From Clavulina sp. PMI_390 (lineage: Eukaryota; Basidiomycota; Agaricomycetes; Cantharellales; Hydnaceae), in the NCBI GenBank assembly GCA_015039315.1, contig WIDE01000018.1, positions 365,206 through 429,205 on the forward strand: 64,000 nucleotides of DNA, given 5' to 3'. The translations under genes were made by a program, and so were the position numbers. Shown piece by piece: positions 51,287 to 62,435 of the stretch (position 1 is the first letter of the stretch; every line of letters starts with the position of its first letter). The notes under the pieces are model-generated. The model was not told the origin of the DNA. It worked only from the letters and a program-made list of their open reading frames with translations, and searched no databases.

Positions 51287-53922
51287 ATGTCTCCATTCAC
51301 CTCCTCGTCCCAAGCTAAGTGGAAGGACGTCGCCAATACGAAACAGTCTCAGAGAACCGAGAATCTTGATGCGCTACCCCGAGGGGAAGTCAAGACCAAT
51401 CAGCTGTACTTGGCAGCTGATGCAGCTACAATTGTGGGGAACATTCAAGCAGGCCTATGGACGGCCGAGCTCGTGCTTTTAGCATACATGCACCGTGCGC
51501 AGGAGACGCATAAAGCTCTCAACTGTCTTACCGAAGGTCTATTCTTTGCGTTTTATAGTTGAAGCCAGGATCTGATCCAGTCCTCTTCTTATAGTCATGT
51601 TCTCCGATGCTTTGAAGGAAGCTCGGGAGCTGGACGAGGAGTATCAGCGAACACATCAAATCCGGGGTCCGCTTCATGGAGTTCCATGTAGCGTCAAAGA
51701 CTGCTGTGAGTTTTATCTTCCTTTCCAACTTTACTGTGTGTTAAGCCGGACGGGTTTGTTCATAGTTAGAGTCAAGGGAGTGGATGCCACACTTGGCTAC
51801 ACAGAGTATGTTCCGAGTATCTTGGTATCCTGCTTTGAATTGACACATTAGCGGTCAGATGGGCTAATAAGCCTTCTGAAGAGGATGCGGAGGTATGGAA
51901 TTATTAAGCCCCGAGACCCTATTGGCGACATACTAAACCTACCTCCACACGTAGCTCTTACAACTCATCCGCGCGGCTGGCGGCATCATCATCGCCAAGA
52001 CCAATGTCCCTCAAACCATGCTCTCCTTCGAGTGCTCAAACCCATTATGGGGCCGCACACTTAACCCACTGAAGCCTCTCTCAGGGTCGCCTGCTCCTCC
52101 CATCCAATCTGGGCTGTCCCATGAGGCCGTCGATCGCCCGTTTACGTGCGGAGGAAGTAGCGGTGGAGAGGCGGCTCTGTTAGCATGTGATGGAGCGGTG
52201 ATTGGGCTAGGTTCAGATATTGGTGGCAGTCTCAGGATCCCAAGTGCCTTTTGTGGCACGTACACCCTGAAGCCATCACAAGGCCGTACAAGCGGTGCAG
52301 GATTAGAATGTGCGTATATTCTCGTTTATAGATGAGGAATCCCATTGACTGACGTGGCGATGGTAATATAGCTCCAGCGCTTGGATTTGAGGCTATCACA
52401 GTATGCCAGGGTCCGATGGCCAGGTTCGCTTCACAATCTGGGGCTTCTCAATCGAGGCGGTCATTGATGATAACGGCTTTTCAGGTCAATCCGAGATCTT
52501 CGCATCGCTGCCAAGCTACTCCTTGGTCGGCGCCACAGCAAGGTTCCTCTGGCCTATCGCGAGGAGATGGCCCAAAGTGTGGTAGCTCCGAAGAAGTTGA
52601 AATTCGGGTTCTATCTGTCTGGTGAGTAACTCTTGCTCTCACCAATTGGCGTCCTATTCTTATGACTTGGTGAATTAGACGGAGTGGTCAAAGCTTCTCC
52701 CGCATGCCAGCGAGGCGTTATCGAGGCTGTTCAAGGTAAGTGATCCGATAAGCCTAATAAACTGCCAATGAAAACAAAACGCTCATTTGTGAAAAAAGCT
52801 CTGCGCGAACAAGGACACGAATGTATCCAGTTCACGCCTCCCAATGTCAGCGAGGCGCTACGGATCTTCGTTGGGCTCACATCTGCCGATGCATATCGTA
52901 CCCGTTTGTCTCACCTGGGATCAGATCCCAAGGTAAGCCCGTCCAAAGCGCGAGCTCAGCGGTACTGCTTGATGCTCACAGAACTCTGCAGGAGAAATCG
53001 TTACAAATGGTCACCCTTGGTCCAAGCCTTCCAGGTTCGACAACCACTCCTTTCAGTATGTCAAGTGTTTATTACCTACTTTCCTTTGATAGATGCAGTC
53101 CGCTCGATGGGCGCTTGGGCCTTTGATCATATTGTTGATGATGATATCTTCGCCACCGCTCTCCGCGCCTCCAAATCCAAGGACGTAAAAGAGTTCATGG
53201 AGTACGTCGCCGCTCGAGATACCTACAACGCCATGTTCGAGAAACATGTTTGGCAAACACACGGCTTTGATGGGATCATTGCACCAGTGCTAGCATCGCC
53301 TGCCTTGCCACACGGGTACGTGTTTCCGATACGCACCGACCTCATCAGACGACGAGGGCTCATTCGTTTTTCCTCCCCGAAAATTATTTTTAGAGCCACA
53401 ACTACATTGAGTCCGATTGCTATTGGTACTATCCTCTATAACGTCGTCGACTCGTCCGTTGGAGTCTTGCCCGTGACAAGAGTTGACCCCGCTAAAGACC
53501 AGCTCTCCGACGAATGGCTCAAAGGTTCCCCACTGAAAAATCCCCTCGCGAAACCATCCGAACACAAGTCCATGCTCGACAACAAGAACGATTCCGAGTC
53601 CACCCGCTACCCGCCGTTCGAATCTGGGCCGCACGGGTCCAAGATCTGGGAATCGGGGCTCTACGCGCCCAAGGGCGCCGCCCGTGCGATATACGACCCC
53701 GAAACGATGGCCGGCCTCCCCGTTGGTATACAGGTCGTCGGGCGGATCCACGAAGACGAGAAGGTGCTTGAGATGATGCAGATCATAGAGGACGCTCTGT
53801 GCAAGGATGATGAAGCGAGGAAGGAGCCGTCGCCGTGTGCGGCAGTGGAGCGAGCTGGGGCGGGATCGGCACGTTTTTTGGATATGGGATTTGGGCCGGG
53901 GAGGTCAAGGTATCTCCTCTAA
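51287..53922 (+). CDS. amidase-signature family hydrolase (acetamidase-like)
   Basis: Twelve exons (51287..51536, 51595..51705, 51766..51805, 51859..51892, 51955..52309, 52372..52423, 52485..52621, 52679..52735, 52799..52932, 52992..53034, 53093..53315, 53394..53922) close to 654 residues. The Ser-cisSer-Lys triad is complete: Lys118 in GVPCSVKD, Ser213 in CGGSSGGEAALLA and Ser237 in GSDIGGSLRIPSAFCG. Ser213-Ser237 spacing equals that of mammalian FAAH (217 to 241). Lys-Ser spacing is 95 rather than 75, owing to an extra ~20 residues before TCGGSSGG. The C-terminus has the usual AGLPVGIQVVGR, then a Gly-rich extension. It hydrolyses an amide to acid and ammonia or amine; the substrate is unknown, with acetamidase or fatty-acid-amide hydrolase types closest. 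No signal peptide. Confidence 0.88.
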
Positions 53923-55308
53923 AGAAAGAAAGAAAGAGGAGGTTCGTGTTCGAGAATAAAGGAGGAGACGTGCCTGAGACCGGATAGACATATTGGTATA
54001 GTAATACCAATAATAGTAGGAGGAATAGGGACATCGCCTGCCGAGCGAGCGCAAGCTTCTTTCTCCTTTATTTTTTATTTTGCTTATTCATGTTATGGAA
54101 TGCGACTCTGCCAAGAGACGGGTAGGTTATGCATGTGCCAGCGCACTAGTGGACATGTGTCAACTTTCTATGAAGGCGTGCCAAGGAAACATTTTGTCCT
54201 GCCATATGACGGCGCTTGGTTTGAATCACCGCTAGCATACGAGATGACCACATTGGGACGCGGTTAAGGACGTTTCAGGTGTGGAGGCGTGAGAATCGGC
54301 GAGAGGAGAGGGGACACGAAGAGAAGACTGAGAAGCTGCCGTTTCAAACACGCGTCCATCAGGTTCCTATGCCCACTGGCAGGAATTACGAATAGCACAC
54401 ACCCCATGGTTTTTTTTGTTCTTGTCGAGGCTAAAAATCAAGCGAGGGTGGACCACATGTACCGATGGCGAACGACGCGAGGACAATGTGACTCGAAGGG
54501 CGAAGGATGGTTCTTTTCCCCATGGGACGGTGATGATGATGATGCGCGTCGCGAAGCCAAACATCAGCCGGGGGCGACGACGGATGAGCCATGGTGTGTT
54601 GATGGGAATCAAATTGGCTGATCGTGGCGCTGCATTCAAATAAATGACCGGTAGGACACACCATAATTTTTACGTATGAATTGATTGGGGATCACCGACA
54701 CCACGATTCAGATGATCATCGAGGTCGGCGCTAGGCACAGCCTCGTGCGACGATTTGTGAACGAGGGGTGGCGCATACAAAAAATTCTCGTGAAAGCCGA
54801 CAATATAGGCGGTGCATCCCCCGGAGCTCCTGATCAGACCCCCTTTGATGACACGCTCGTGTCTGGGGGAGTGGAGAGTATCACATTCGCCGTTGTTGGA
54901 TATCATTTTTGTGCCTCACAAGCGCAATGCCGAGAGCAACAAGCTAGACGATGCTTCTTGGCGAGAAACCCACATTTGTCACGCCAGTGTAGATGAACGC
55001 ATGGGGGTGGTGGTGAATTTGAGATATTACATGTCTCCGTCGCCTGTTTGATGTCTCGCGACAGAATGCGGTGCACATCAATCACTCTTGGCAAAAAGGA
55101 AGGAGTCACACTCAGTCACCCGGTGGCACAACGTTCGTTCAAATATCAAGGGCCAGTCAATAAGGACCCATACTCATTCTTTCCCTCCATCCCCCTCACG
55201 ACCTCCCTCTCTTCTTCTTCGTCCCTTCTTCCTCTTTTCGTGCTTGTCTCTTCCTTCGCGTTCTCCGATCCTTCGTTGTATTCGGCCTCGCGACCCGATT
55301 CTCTCTAA
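53923..55308. other. intergenic region between amidase and peptidase genes
   Basis: Starts with a short GAAA repeat (about 53922-53937) in the amidase 3' UTR. Both strands carry only overlapping shadow frames. A pyrimidine-rich tract (about 55175-55270) directly precedes the peptidase start, typical of strong fungal promoters. Confidence 0.5.
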
Positions 55309-57722
55309 ATGCGCGCTTCTACCCTGCTCACGAGCGCCGTGAGCGCTCTTGCCGCCACAACAGCAGTCCTCGCTGTCCCATCTAAACAACAAGGCCATGT
55401 GAAGCGATTCGACGACTACACTGTCCACACCGAGCGATCGCTCCTCCCTCCTCACTGGGCGCCTCGCGCCGCTCCCGAGCACGCGACGTCGGCTCACGAC
55501 AGGCGTCAGGCCGCCGGCTTTGGCGACCTCGTCCTACCCGTCCGCATCAACCTTGTCCAAAACAACATTGACAAGGCTCATGACCGTCTCATGGATATCT
55601 CCCATCCTGAGAGCCCCAACTACAGCCAGCACTTGACCCCCGAGGAGATTGCAGACCTGGTGAGTGTCCCTTTCATTCAATTTCAACTTGTTGCCAAAAA
55701 TGGCAAGATGAATTGCACATCGAGGGGCGGTTGTCGTGCCTTTTGCTTGGCACAGCTTTCCAACCCAACCTCCTGGCCATGAATGAGGATGTGAAAACGA
55801 AAAAGAGAAACTAACTCCTGTGTATCCAATTTCTGCCCCTTTTTCCAGTTTGCCCCGTCCGACGATGCTGTCGATGATGTCCTCGCCTGGCTCTCCGACG
55901 CCGGCTTCGAGGTCTCCCGAAAGGCCAACTATGACCACTTCAAGGGTGCCGTCACCGTCAAGATGCCCGTCTCTCATGCTGAAGACCTCCGTAAGTGCAG
56001 TCCCTTCCTGCATACACCTTCGACTGAGCGCTAATCACTCTTCGAATTCTCCTGTCCCCCGCGCGCGCCACCACGCTTGCCGCTTTACGACCATCATCTC
56101 CGTCCCACCACAATTTGCGCTAATTCCCTGACGTGCAGTCAAAACTACTTACGAGCTCTACGAGCACGGCCCTTCAGGCACTCCACACATTGCCTGCTCC
56201 TCGTACTCCGTCCCCTCCTCGATCGCCCACCACATCGACTTCATTACTCCCACCACTGATTTCGATATCCACGTTCGTAACTCTAAGAAGGACAAGCGTG
56301 CCGGCCCCACTTCCAGTCTCCACCCGGGCGACGGCTCGCACATCACCCCCAAGCTTGGTGCTGACCTCTCTTCCCTTGCCACCCACGATGCTGCTGGTAC
56401 CACCACGTGTGACAGTGCGATTACCCCTGCATGCCTGCGTGCTCTGTACGGCATCAACTACACTCCCACAAAGAACCAGCCAAACGGATACGGTATCGTC
56501 GAGTACACTCCTCAGTCGTACCTCCCAGGCGATCTTGACAAGTTCTTCGGGACCTATGCGCCTTCCCTTGTCCACCAGCGCCCCGTCAACACGTCCATTG
56601 ACGGTGGCGTGCTCGTGATCGACTCGGGTGACCAGAGCTTCGACAACAACGGCGAGAGCGATCTTGACCTCGAGTACGGCATGGCTCTCGTCGGCCCGGC
56701 CCAGAAAGTGAACCTGTACCAAACTGGTGATCCCATCATTGGCGCCTCGTTCAACACCTTCCTCACTGCCCTCGATTCGTCGTACTGCGCTGGTGGTGAC
56801 CCCAACCAGGACCCGGCGTACCCTGATACCCAGCCCGGTGGCTACAAGGGTAACTCGTGTGGTGTATACAAGAACGCTCTTCCCAAGGTTGTCTCTACCT
56901 CGTACGGCTACAACGAGGCCGACCTGAGCCCTGCGTATGAGAAGAGGCAATGCAATGAGTACATGAAGTTGGGCCTCATGGGTGTCACTTTCGTCTTCTC
57001 GAGTGGTGATTATGGTGTCGCTGGCAACGGTGGTTTGTGCCTCGATAACTCTGGCCAGCCTTCGTCCTCTGGCACGAGGGTGAGTAATTTTCTTCGTTTC
57101 ATGAGTCCTGCTATTTACAACTACTAACCCTCTTGTCCATCTCAACCAGTTCAACCCCGCTTTCCCATCGACCTGCCCCTACATCCTCTCTGTCGGCGCC
57201 ACTGAAGTCTACCCTGGCAAGAAGGTCACCGACCCAGAAGGTGCTTCCAACAAGGTCATCTACTCGGGCGGTGGCTTCTCCAACGTCTTCTCGATGCCCA
57301 CGTACCAGAGCACCGCCGTCAAGAACTACTACAAGAACCACAAGCCCTCGTACAAGGCGCCGATTTACAACGACTCACAGAAGGCACGCGGGTACCCCGA
57401 TATCAGCGCAAACGGTGTTAACTACGCCGTCGCCGTTGATGGCAAATTCAGTCTGATCTACGGAACGTCCGCCTCTGCGCCCGTCGTTGGTGCTATGCTC
57501 ACGCTCATCAACAACAAGCGTTTCACCATGGGCAAGAAGCCTATTGGGTTCATTAACCCTGCGCTGTACTCGAACCCGGGCATGTTCCACGATATCACCT
57601 ATGGTGGTAACCAGGGCTGCAAGACCAAGGGCTTTACGGCCGTCAGCGGATGGGACCCCGTGACTGGGTTGGGCACGCCCAACTTCCAAAAGCTGATGGC
57701 GTACTTCACCAAGCTGCCTTGA
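55309..57722 (+). CDS. secreted sedolisin-type serine-carboxyl peptidase (S53)
   Basis: Exons 55309..55659, 55849..55990, 56139..57079 and 57150..57722 give 668 residues. A signal peptide is clear (MRASTLLTSAVSALAATTAV, then cleavage near LAVPS). A pro-domain follows (about 70-220; LDISHP-like DISHPESPNYSQHL). The mature enzyme has Glu337 and Asp341 (NGESDLDLEYGMAL), the oxyanion Asp455 (SSGDYGVAG), nucleophile Ser585 in YGTSASAP, and the C-terminal calcium site (HDITYGGNQG, GWDPVTGLGTP). It is an acidic extracellular endopeptidase or tripeptidyl-peptidase used in protein degradation. It is intact, in contrast to the broken copy 5 kb downstream. Confidence 0.95.
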
Positions 57723-58253
57723 GCTCGCGTCTCCCCCCTCCCTCTTGGGCATTTTCTTGCCTGTTCGCTTGCTCGATCGCTTCTTATTCCTTGTTCGCTT
57801 TTTGTCTTTGGTCGTCTTCGCATCTGCCCTCACACACACGCACGCACGCACAGCAACTTCGTCTCATCACACACACTAATTTATTCTCTCCCTCGCTCCA
57901 CCACTTACCAATTTTCTGTACCTCTTGCTCGTTTTTTTACTATTGTGAATCTCTCACTCGAAAACCACGCTCCTTACTACACGCACTCGCTTGCGTTGCT
58001 TTTATCGGACAATATATACTTTTTCTTTACTCTCCCTCTCTATTGTGTTCTTGCACTTGTCATTTCGGGAGTCGCTTTGCGTTTCTTCTCGTATTTGCTC
58101 GCTTCCCTCCTGCATCTACCTCGTTCATCACACGTTAGTTAGGTAGTACAAAATACCAAGTTTGTGCCTACTTTGCAAGTCTGATATGGGAGGAATAGGG
58201 TGGATAATTGGTTCACCAGAAGCAATACGGCTCTACGCGTGGTGAAGCCTAGT
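57723..58253. other. convergent intergenic region after the peptidase
   Basis: A CT-rich 3' UTR with a short CA/CG microsatellite (about 57831-57852). No gene is seen. Confidence 0.5.
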
Positions 58254-61200
58254 TTATATCATGTTACTACGCTCTGAGTCGTCAACGGAGTCAACGTTTG
58301 TCGCTGAAATCTCCATAAATAGCTTTGCACCCCGTTGCTCAAGAATATTGTAGATCTCTTGTGCTTTCACCGATTTGTCCCAACCCCACAGACCCGGACT
58401 CAACTCCTCTCGAGCGTAATCGAGGGGTCCCAACCCGAAATCATCACAAAGGTTCGGATCTGCGCCCGCGTCCAGAAACGCTCGTACACATTCCGGTCCT
58501 GCCCAGAAGTGAACGGCGATATGTAACGGTGTGCGCCCAAACTGATCAAAGACATTCACATCAATGTCGTGCTCATCGACGAGGCTTCGAATCATCGATG
58601 CGCTGGCATTAGAGTACGCTGCAGCATGGGCCACGCATGCGCCGCTCCAAGACCTTGTCTCCGGGTCCGCACCTTTTTCGAGGAACAGCTTGACGATTGC
58701 CATGTCTGGGCCAAGCTCCTCAAGAAGGTTTTTAAAGGTGGAGGCTCCCACTGCATCCGCCCAGGAATCGCTAACGAGTGCAGAAAGAACTTGGATGTCC
58801 CCCGCACAAGCTGCATAGCAAATAGGCGTCCACCTAATTGTGTCTAATAACTTACCTATTCGTACACCCTTTCGTTGCGCCTGATTGAGGAGACGTCTCA
58901 CCTCATCCACAGAGCCGATATGAACCGCCCAATGCAACGGGTGATCCAAGTTATCGATATGGCCTCCCCCACAGCGACCTTTTACCCAAGCATTGAATGA
59001 ACGAGATTCTGGGTTAAGAAAGTGAGCAAATGCTGGCGCAATGGAGGGATAACATGGCAAAGCGGATTTGGCATGGATGAACCATGATCGTTTGGCGTAC
59101 TCTTCGAGGTTTGGGAACTTTGACGCAACAGCTGCCTCAAATACACTCAAAGAAACGAGCAGTAATGTGGCATTTGCTTTTTCATGCGAAGTGCGAAAAT
59201 ACGTGAGCATGGAAGCAGAGAGGGCTTCGCCGGAGCTTTGGAGAGCACTTGGGACTGGGTCCGATATATGTGAAAGGAGATACTCTTGCACCGTAAAATG
59301 GATGAAGTGGACCTCTTCTCGATACCTTCGACGCCGGGGTCCATTCTCAATCTTGAATAGTCCAGGGAGGAGTTTGAAAATGTTAGCACTGTGCGCTTCG
59401 TCGGAATGATCTGAGATAGGGAGATACGGCGGCTGACAAGGAATAGTGTCCAACTCTAGCAGAAATATCTCCTGGATCTCGTTGACCGTAAGTGGTCTTG
59501 ACGCCGCAATAATACATTCCAGCACCGCATGAACTGTCCGACGACGTCTGGGAGCAATTTTGTCCAAGATCCGAGCATACGTATGATCAAGGGAGGTTGG
59601 TAGCGTTGTTAGCATCTGGCGAGCCTCGTGTCCTGAACACTGCCCGAGCTCTTGAAGCTGAAGATACACCCATAGAAACCTGAAGGTCGAAACTCATTAA
59701 GATACAAGAGATGAGCCGAAAGATGCAGAATACATGCATAGAGTCTGACTTTACAAGGAGTTCCTTCTTCACATGCGCTCGAGTGTCGTCAGACCACCCT
59801 AGATCCTTGAATCTGGGACTTCCCAGTTCAGCTTCAATGTAGGCTGCGAGTGTTGCGCGGTGCTCCTCTCGCTTCCCCAGTTGGATACGATGAGTGACCA
59901 CACTCGCGTCCTGCCCTTGGATGGGATCAAGGATGCTTTGGATGTCTGGCTCAGGCCGGCTGGTCACAAAGACCCGAAAGTCGTGTCCACGCTCAACGGC
60001 TCTGATTCCGAGGGTTTGAAGAAATGGAAGGAGAGAATTTGCGCGTTCATTGACCTCGCATTCATCAAGAGCATCAATAACGAGAAATTTTGGTCCAGAA
60101 GTGTCTAGCATTGAATCAAACAATGAATTTAGTTCACTTTCTCCCGCGTTCGGATTTTTCTTCTCAAAAGACTCCAAGATCTTTCGGCACTCTGAAGAAG
60201 TCTTACTGAAGCCATCGACAATAGATGAGAGGAATTTCTTGAAGGTTTGAGAATGGGAAACCTTGTAGTCGAAGTAGAAGAATGCCAACGCGGTGCGAGA
60301 GGTGAACTTTTGGAGGTACTTGACTACTTCAGAACTGTGAAGAATGGGTGAGCCAAAGTCGCTTTGACAAGTCAGACGTGCATCTTACCACAAGACGCTC
60401 TTGCCGACTCCAGCTTGAATCACGGGATTATTTTCGGCAGAAGACGTGATATGAAGAGATAAATTGCTCACCACTGGCTGAGACCCAAAAGAAGCCGTAC
60501 GAGGAATTAAGCCATTGTTGGAATGAGTCGTGTTCAAGAAACCATTTCGCATGATCTGTCACTTTTAACCCTTGCTTGAGTCGTTCTTCTTGATAAGGAT
60601 GCGGATTTAAGGGGGCAAGCCATGCAAGATCATCCTTCCGTTCTTGCTTCATTTGTCAGAAATTATTCCAAAAGCAGCAGATCACAGGACCATACTCTGT
60701 TCACCCATCATCACAATTATCTTTTGTTGCCCATTAGCCTGTGATTCCACTCTGGTGTGAACTGGGGGGTGAGAATAATGTTGAATAAGGGAGTAGACAC
60801 GCAGGTGAGCTATATCATATCTATCCATTTCATCACGTACTCTTTGTGGCAACGGCGTGCGTGTCTGTGACAACGGCGAGCGTCTTGGTGATCTCGCTGA
60901 GTTGAATCGTATTGAGCAACTGATCAAGCTTCTGGATCGCGTCTTGAACGGCTGTATCACCACATACAGAGGCCGACAGATCTCCTTGAGTAGATTTAAC
61001 AATAGTCACTTCAATCATAATAGGATTCGACCCACCGAGACGGATGAAAAGAGCCTTTATTTTAGCTCGACGAGAAAAGGGCTGGCATGTAGTGTCGCAG
61101 TACTTGATGTATAGCCCCATGATAACAAGGACCTGAGTGAGAGTTTGGACATAGAGCTTGCGGAGACTGAGTGTGACGGCTTTCGCATCGAGGAGTTCTT

Positions 61201-61768
61201 TCAGACGGCCAAGAATATGATGAAGACTGAGGAGGACACGAGTCAAATCATTGTATTTCTGGGTCACTCCATCAACTGCCTGCAACAAATTGTCAACTGT
61301 GTTATCTCTGAAGAGAGCGAGGGTGATAATAACCTGTAACAAACGAGCGATTGCGGCAAATACTGCTTTGCCGCCAGGGATACCGATCTAAAACGAAATT
61401 GTTGAAACGACTCTCGCCCAGTGATGTTTGGAAGAAACTCTCACTGCAGACGCCAGCTCCCCGATCGGATCGACGATCGCCTTCAATAGTCCGAGAAGTG
61501 GTTTTAACGCGTCACGAACGGTTTGGCCTTTCTTACGGAAGTTTTCAAGAGCGGTGCCACAACCTTTCAGCGCCTCCTCAATATTCTCAACTGACACGTC
61601 TTCTCCAAGCTTCTTGTAGAAAGGCATATCGTCCAACGTTCGCTTGGATGAAGCCTCGAAAGCTGACACCCCTTCCCTCCATATCTCGCATAGTTCAGTG
61701 TCCTCTTTCGACAGGTCTGCTGCATTGTCACTATGACTATCTTGATCGGTGTCATGAGCAGATGCCAT
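58254..61768 (-). CDS. NOD-like receptor: Goodbye - NACHT - ankyrin repeats (second)
   Basis: Resolved minus-strand exons are 61768..61445, 61387..61334, one from 61279, 60413..60389 (25 nt), 60334..59738 and 59679..58254; the piece between about 61000 and 60472 is not fully resolved. The N-terminal Goodbye domain reads LCEIWREGVSAFEASSKRTL, FRKKGQTVRDALKPLLGLL, IGIPGGKAVFAAIARLLQ, AVDGVTQKYNDL. NACHT: AGVGKSVLC, FFYFDYK, FLVIDALDEC, FVTSRPEPDI. The linker has TLPTSLDHTYARILDKI and VHFIHFTVQEYLL. Ankyrin repeats at the C-terminus include LHWAVHIGSVDEVRRLL and RTPLHIAVHF, FLDAGADPNLCDD. There are fewer repeats than in the receptor at 8.1-12.0 kb. The intron at 59680-59737 needs a GC donor. Likely an intracellular sensor of non-self or damage; ligand unknown. 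Confidence 0.85.
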
Positions 61769-62435
61769 TCTTGAGTTGTACCGTAGGAAGTAAGTTTAGT
61801 AGAAAGACAAAGAGGAGAGCACAGTCCGCAAAGGTGGGGAGGCAGCGCGGGCCGTGGAGTCGGTGTATTTCTATCACTCCAGCCTTATTGAAATAGGTAG
61901 ACACTTCATCCCGTATAGAGGAATTGGCACAGCATGTTGGCAGCGTGTCTTCGTGGGGAAGTCCGGCTCCGAATAAATTCCTTCCGTACATTTCAAATTG
62001 AGCCTGGCTGATTCTGAAGCAGCATCCCATCTCCGTACAAACCAGCAACGAAAAGCTGATCGTCCTAAAGAATGAGAGAGACTTCGAGAAACTAGCTTGG
62101 ATAGACTGAGGTCTTCTCAGCTGCCATGTTGACGAGAGTCGCGAAATGGAGATAACCCGGCACGATGACGCTACGCCCTGCATTTGCATGTCCTCCTTCT
62201 GGACCTTTAGACCCCTCATACGTGATTTTATCCACGCTGAATGCCACCTAAACCGCATCGCGGAACGCGAGGTCGTTCGAGCCTGGATCAAAGTTGGAGA
62301 ACTGTGCTTACTCTGAGCCAAGGACACGATCGCGACTGCAAGGCCGTCATGGGACATCGGCATGCCGTTTGCGAACGGGATCCTCCTGACGCCGCGCCGG
62401 GTGTTCGTTTTATCCGACGAGGCCGTCTCACCGGG
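61769..62435. other. region between second NLR and peptidase pseudogene
   Basis: Presumed NLR promoter. A 236-codon minus-strand frame across it has no homology and odd composition (Arg/Ser-rich) and is treated as chance. The right end grades into the duplicated peptidase copy. Confidence 0.4.

Noticed and set aside
56174..57154. 326-codon minus-strand open frame inside the S53 peptidase
   Set aside because: High GC at third codon positions of the peptidase keeps the antisense frame open. The plus strand carries all catalytic motifs.
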